The notes beneath the pieces were generated by a model. That model searched no databases and was not told the DNA's origin. It saw only the letters and a list, made by a program, of their open reading frames with translations. A DNA stretch of 64,000 nt from positions 124,001 through 188,000 of the forward strand of contig NZ_QQAW01000007.1 in NCBI RefSeq assembly GCF_003350405.1, read 5' to 3'. Shown here one piece after another: positions 62,446 to 64,000 of the stretch. The translations under genes and the position numbers were made by a program. The DNA is from Gluconacetobacter liquefaciens. GTDB taxonomy: Bacteria > Pseudomonadota > Alphaproteobacteria > Acetobacterales > Acetobacteraceae. Position 1 is the first letter of the stretch. Each line of letters opens with the position of its first letter.

Positions 62446-63317
62446 AGATTGTCGTCGGAATTGCCACGGCGGGACGGGCGCCTGTCCTTGCCGAAATACT
62501 TCGTGACCTCAGGGGCCAGATCCGCCAACCCGATGAAATTATCGTCTGCGCGCCATCCGATGAGGATATGCAGGGCGCGGCGGAGGCGTTTCCCGGTGTG
62601 CGCCTGATTACCGGGCCGCGTGGATTGACCCGGCAGCGGAATGCGATTCTGGCCGCTGTGCCCAACGCCGATGTCGTCATGTTCTTCGACGACGACTTTC
62701 TGGCTGAGGCGCATTACCTCCAGGCGGTCGAGAGACACATGGAGACGAACGCTCGTACGGTTGTCGTGACCGGAGCGGTTCTAGCCGACGGAATCAAGGG
62801 GCCGGGCCTTGATATTGCCGAAGGGCGGGCGATCCTGGCCGCGCGCGGAGAAGACTATGGCCCATCAGGGCCGGAGCCCGTCTTTACCGGATATGGCTGC
62901 AACATGGCGCTTCGCTTGGCGCCCATGCGCGCATTCGGCCTGTCGTTCGACGAACGCCTTCCGCTCTATGGATGGCAGGAAGATGTGGATCTTTCGCGCC
63001 GGCTGGCGGCCCATGGCGATGTGCGGCTTCTGCCGGACGCACGGGGTGTTCATCTGGGTGTCAAACGCGGCCGCAGTTCCGGGATCAAATTGGGCTATTC
63101 GCAGGTTGCAAACCCGCTTTATATCGCGGCAAAGAAGGAGGGGTATCCGCGAACGCGCGCCTGGGAGCATATTATCCGCAATCTGCTCTCCAACATTGTG
63201 AAGGCTATCCGTCCGGAACCCTATATAGACAGGCGCGGGCGCCTGGTGGGCAATATGCTGGCTTTTTTCGACCTCGTGCGCGGCCGGATGACACCGGAAC
63301 GGGCGGCGACCTTATGA
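62442..63317 (+). CDS. GT2 glycosyltransferase of the exopolysaccharide locus
   Basis: A 291-residue GT-A transferase. The N-terminal KIVVGIATAGRAPVLAEILR leads to the metal motif MFFDDDFLAE and the acceptor region GYGCNMALRLAPMRAFG with GWQEDVDLSRRLA (ED motif). No membrane helices. It starts inside the stop of the GH16 gene, so the two are co-translated. Donor and acceptor sugars unknown. Confidence 0.88.
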   Translation: MKIVVGIATAGRAPVLAEILRDLRGQIRQPDEIIVCAPSDEDMQGAAEAFPGVRLITGPRGLTRQRNAILAAVPNADVVMFFDDDFLAEAHYLQAVERHMETNARTVVVTGAVLADGIKGPGLDIAEGRAILAARGEDYGPSGPEPVFTGYGCNMALRLAPMRAFGLSFDERLPLYGWQEDVDLSRRLAAHGDVRLLPDARGVHLGVKRGRSSGIKLGYSQVANPLYIAAKKEGYPRTRAWEHIIRNLLSNIVKAIRPEPYIDRRGRLVGNMLAFFDLVRGRMTPERAATL

Positions 63318-63345
63318 GGCCCTGTTTTTTTCGATATACTGATTC

Positions 63346-63468
63346 ATGGGACGATCGCGCACAGGCATGATCCAGACAATTCTTGCCGCTATCGGCGCCT
63401 ATATCGCTCTCAGCTTTCCGATTGCTCTGCTGATCGGTCGCTGGATCAAGATTTCACGCAGGAAATAA
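63346..63468 (+). CDS. Short membrane peptide (about 40 residues)
   Basis: A short frame MGRSRTGMIQTILAAIGAYI continuing ALSFPIALLIGRWIKISRRK: one hydrophobic helix flanked by basic residues, positive tail inside. It follows the GT2 gene by 28 bases. An internal ATG at 63367 is an alternative start. No family known; coding status rests on composition and spacing only. Confidence 0.4.
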   Translation: MGRSRTGMIQTILAAIGAYIALSFPIALLIGRWIKISRRK

Positions 63469-63546
63469 CCGGCTAAGGAACAGAGGTTCCTTCGCCGGCG
63501 ACTTGTCGTCACGTACAGAATGTTTCTCGTTCAGAATAAATCATTC

Positions 63547-64000
63547 TCATTCCGGAAGGCCCGTCAGGTGCAATGCGGTCGCGAGTTTGGTGCGGGCCCC
63601 TGCGGGGAGTGACGGATTGCTCATCATCACGCGGTGGATCGTGAGTTCCGGGTCGAGCGCCGAGAGCCGGGCAAGGATGGCGGTGCGTTCTGCACCGTTC
63701 TCTTCGGTGGTGAGTGCCACGAGATGGTAGACAAGCGCTGATGGAAGCTGAGGATAGAGTGCGGCGACCATCCGCCCGATCCGGACTGCTTCCGTGGGCA
63801 GATCGGCGAGGAAGAGGTAAAGAACCGCGCAGGGATCCATCGCGACGCTGAGCGGCTGCGCGTTTCCCGATATGCGATAATGCTTCAGAAGATTTCGTGC
63901 GGTTTCCTCTCGGCCGTTTACCAAGGCAAGGAGGGCCTGAAGCACCCGATAGGGGGCGAACCATGCCTGATCAGTGTCTTCGTCATTGCTCTTGAATGGA
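63547..64000 (-). CDS. Partial gene: TPR-like C-terminus of a regulator-type protein
   Basis: The frame is open through the end of the window, so the 5-prime part is missing. At least 150 C-terminal residues are helical: YRVLQALLALVNGREETARN, LVYHLVALTTEENGAERTAI and the end LDPELTIHRVMMSNPSLP to HLTGLPE. This end resembles those of winged-helix or adenylate-cyclase-type TPR proteins, which finish in L..AGLPE. A CadC-like regulator is possible, but the diagnostic domain is outside the window. Confidence 0.5.
   Translation of the reverse strand, partial: PFKSNDEDTDQAWFAPYRVLQALLALVNGREETARNLLKHYRISGNAQPLSVAMDPCAVLYLFLADLPTEAVRIGRMVAALYPQLPSALVYHLVALTTEENGAERTAILARLSALDPELTIHRVMMSNPSLPAGARTKLATALHLTGLPE

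Noticed and set aside
1-64000. CRISPR arrays, tRNA or rRNA genes.
   Set aside because: No regularly spaced direct repeats, no cloverleaf with a TTCGA-type arm in a plausible setting, and no rRNA-like conserved stretches were seen on reading both strands; a tRNAscan/Infernal run would be decisive.

Overview
The window is GC-rich, gene-dense DNA that looks chromosomal. It most likely comes from an acetic acid bacterium (Acetobacteraceae, Alphaproteobacteria; Gluconacetobacter/Komagataeibacter-like). This rests on family-level recognition: an alpha-amino acid ester hydrolase of the Acetobacter turbidans type, a complete 13-gene complex I operon with fused nuoCD, and acetan-like exopolysaccharide functions. 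No tRNA, rRNA, CRISPR array or intact mobile element was seen.

Layout. 1-2.6 kb: a GT2-GtrA glycosyltransferase and an ArnT-like glycosyltransferase, translationally coupled. 2.6-6.3 kb (minus): a lone receiver protein, a NUDIX hydrolase, the secreted ester hydrolase and a small exported protein. 6.4-8.1 kb: guaA with a clear terminator. 8.1-14.2 kb: an eroded accessory stretch with an IS3 transposase scar, a DUF4112 protein, a penicillin-acylase-family enzyme, small stress-type proteins, and remnants of a ligD/DUF3175 locus in which only the LigD polymerase domain is whole. 14.6-20.4 kb: a large catalase followed without a gap by a four-gene cassette (GT2, acyl-CoA-dehydrogenase-like flavoprotein, PIG-L deacetylase, NodS-like methyltransferase) whose product is unknown to me. 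20.3-24.2 kb (minus): a START-like protein, a phosphohexomutase, a frameshifted glyoxalase-fold gene, the fluoride channel CrcB and a universal stress protein.

24.5-32.2 kb (minus): two TonB-dependent receptors flank a small membrane protein and a putative operon of receptor, Tat-type FAD amine oxidase and cytochrome c. The oxidase is out of frame with its Tat signal because of a run of eight G. 32.5-33.0 kb: a CBS-pair protein. 33.1-47.6 kb (minus): nuoA, B, CD, E-N in E. coli order, most junctions overlapping. 47.8-53.6 kb (minus): a complete RND efflux operon (pump, adaptor, outer-membrane lipoprotein). 53.9-57.5 kb: YciE-type, small membrane and exported proteins of stress-associated type.

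57.8-63.5 kb: exopolysaccharide genes. On the minus strand are a Wzy-like polymerase, an outer-membrane barrel and a Wza-like export lipoprotein; divergently transcribed are a GH16 glycanase and a GT2 transferase. The window closes inside the C-terminal TPR-like part of a minus-strand gene.
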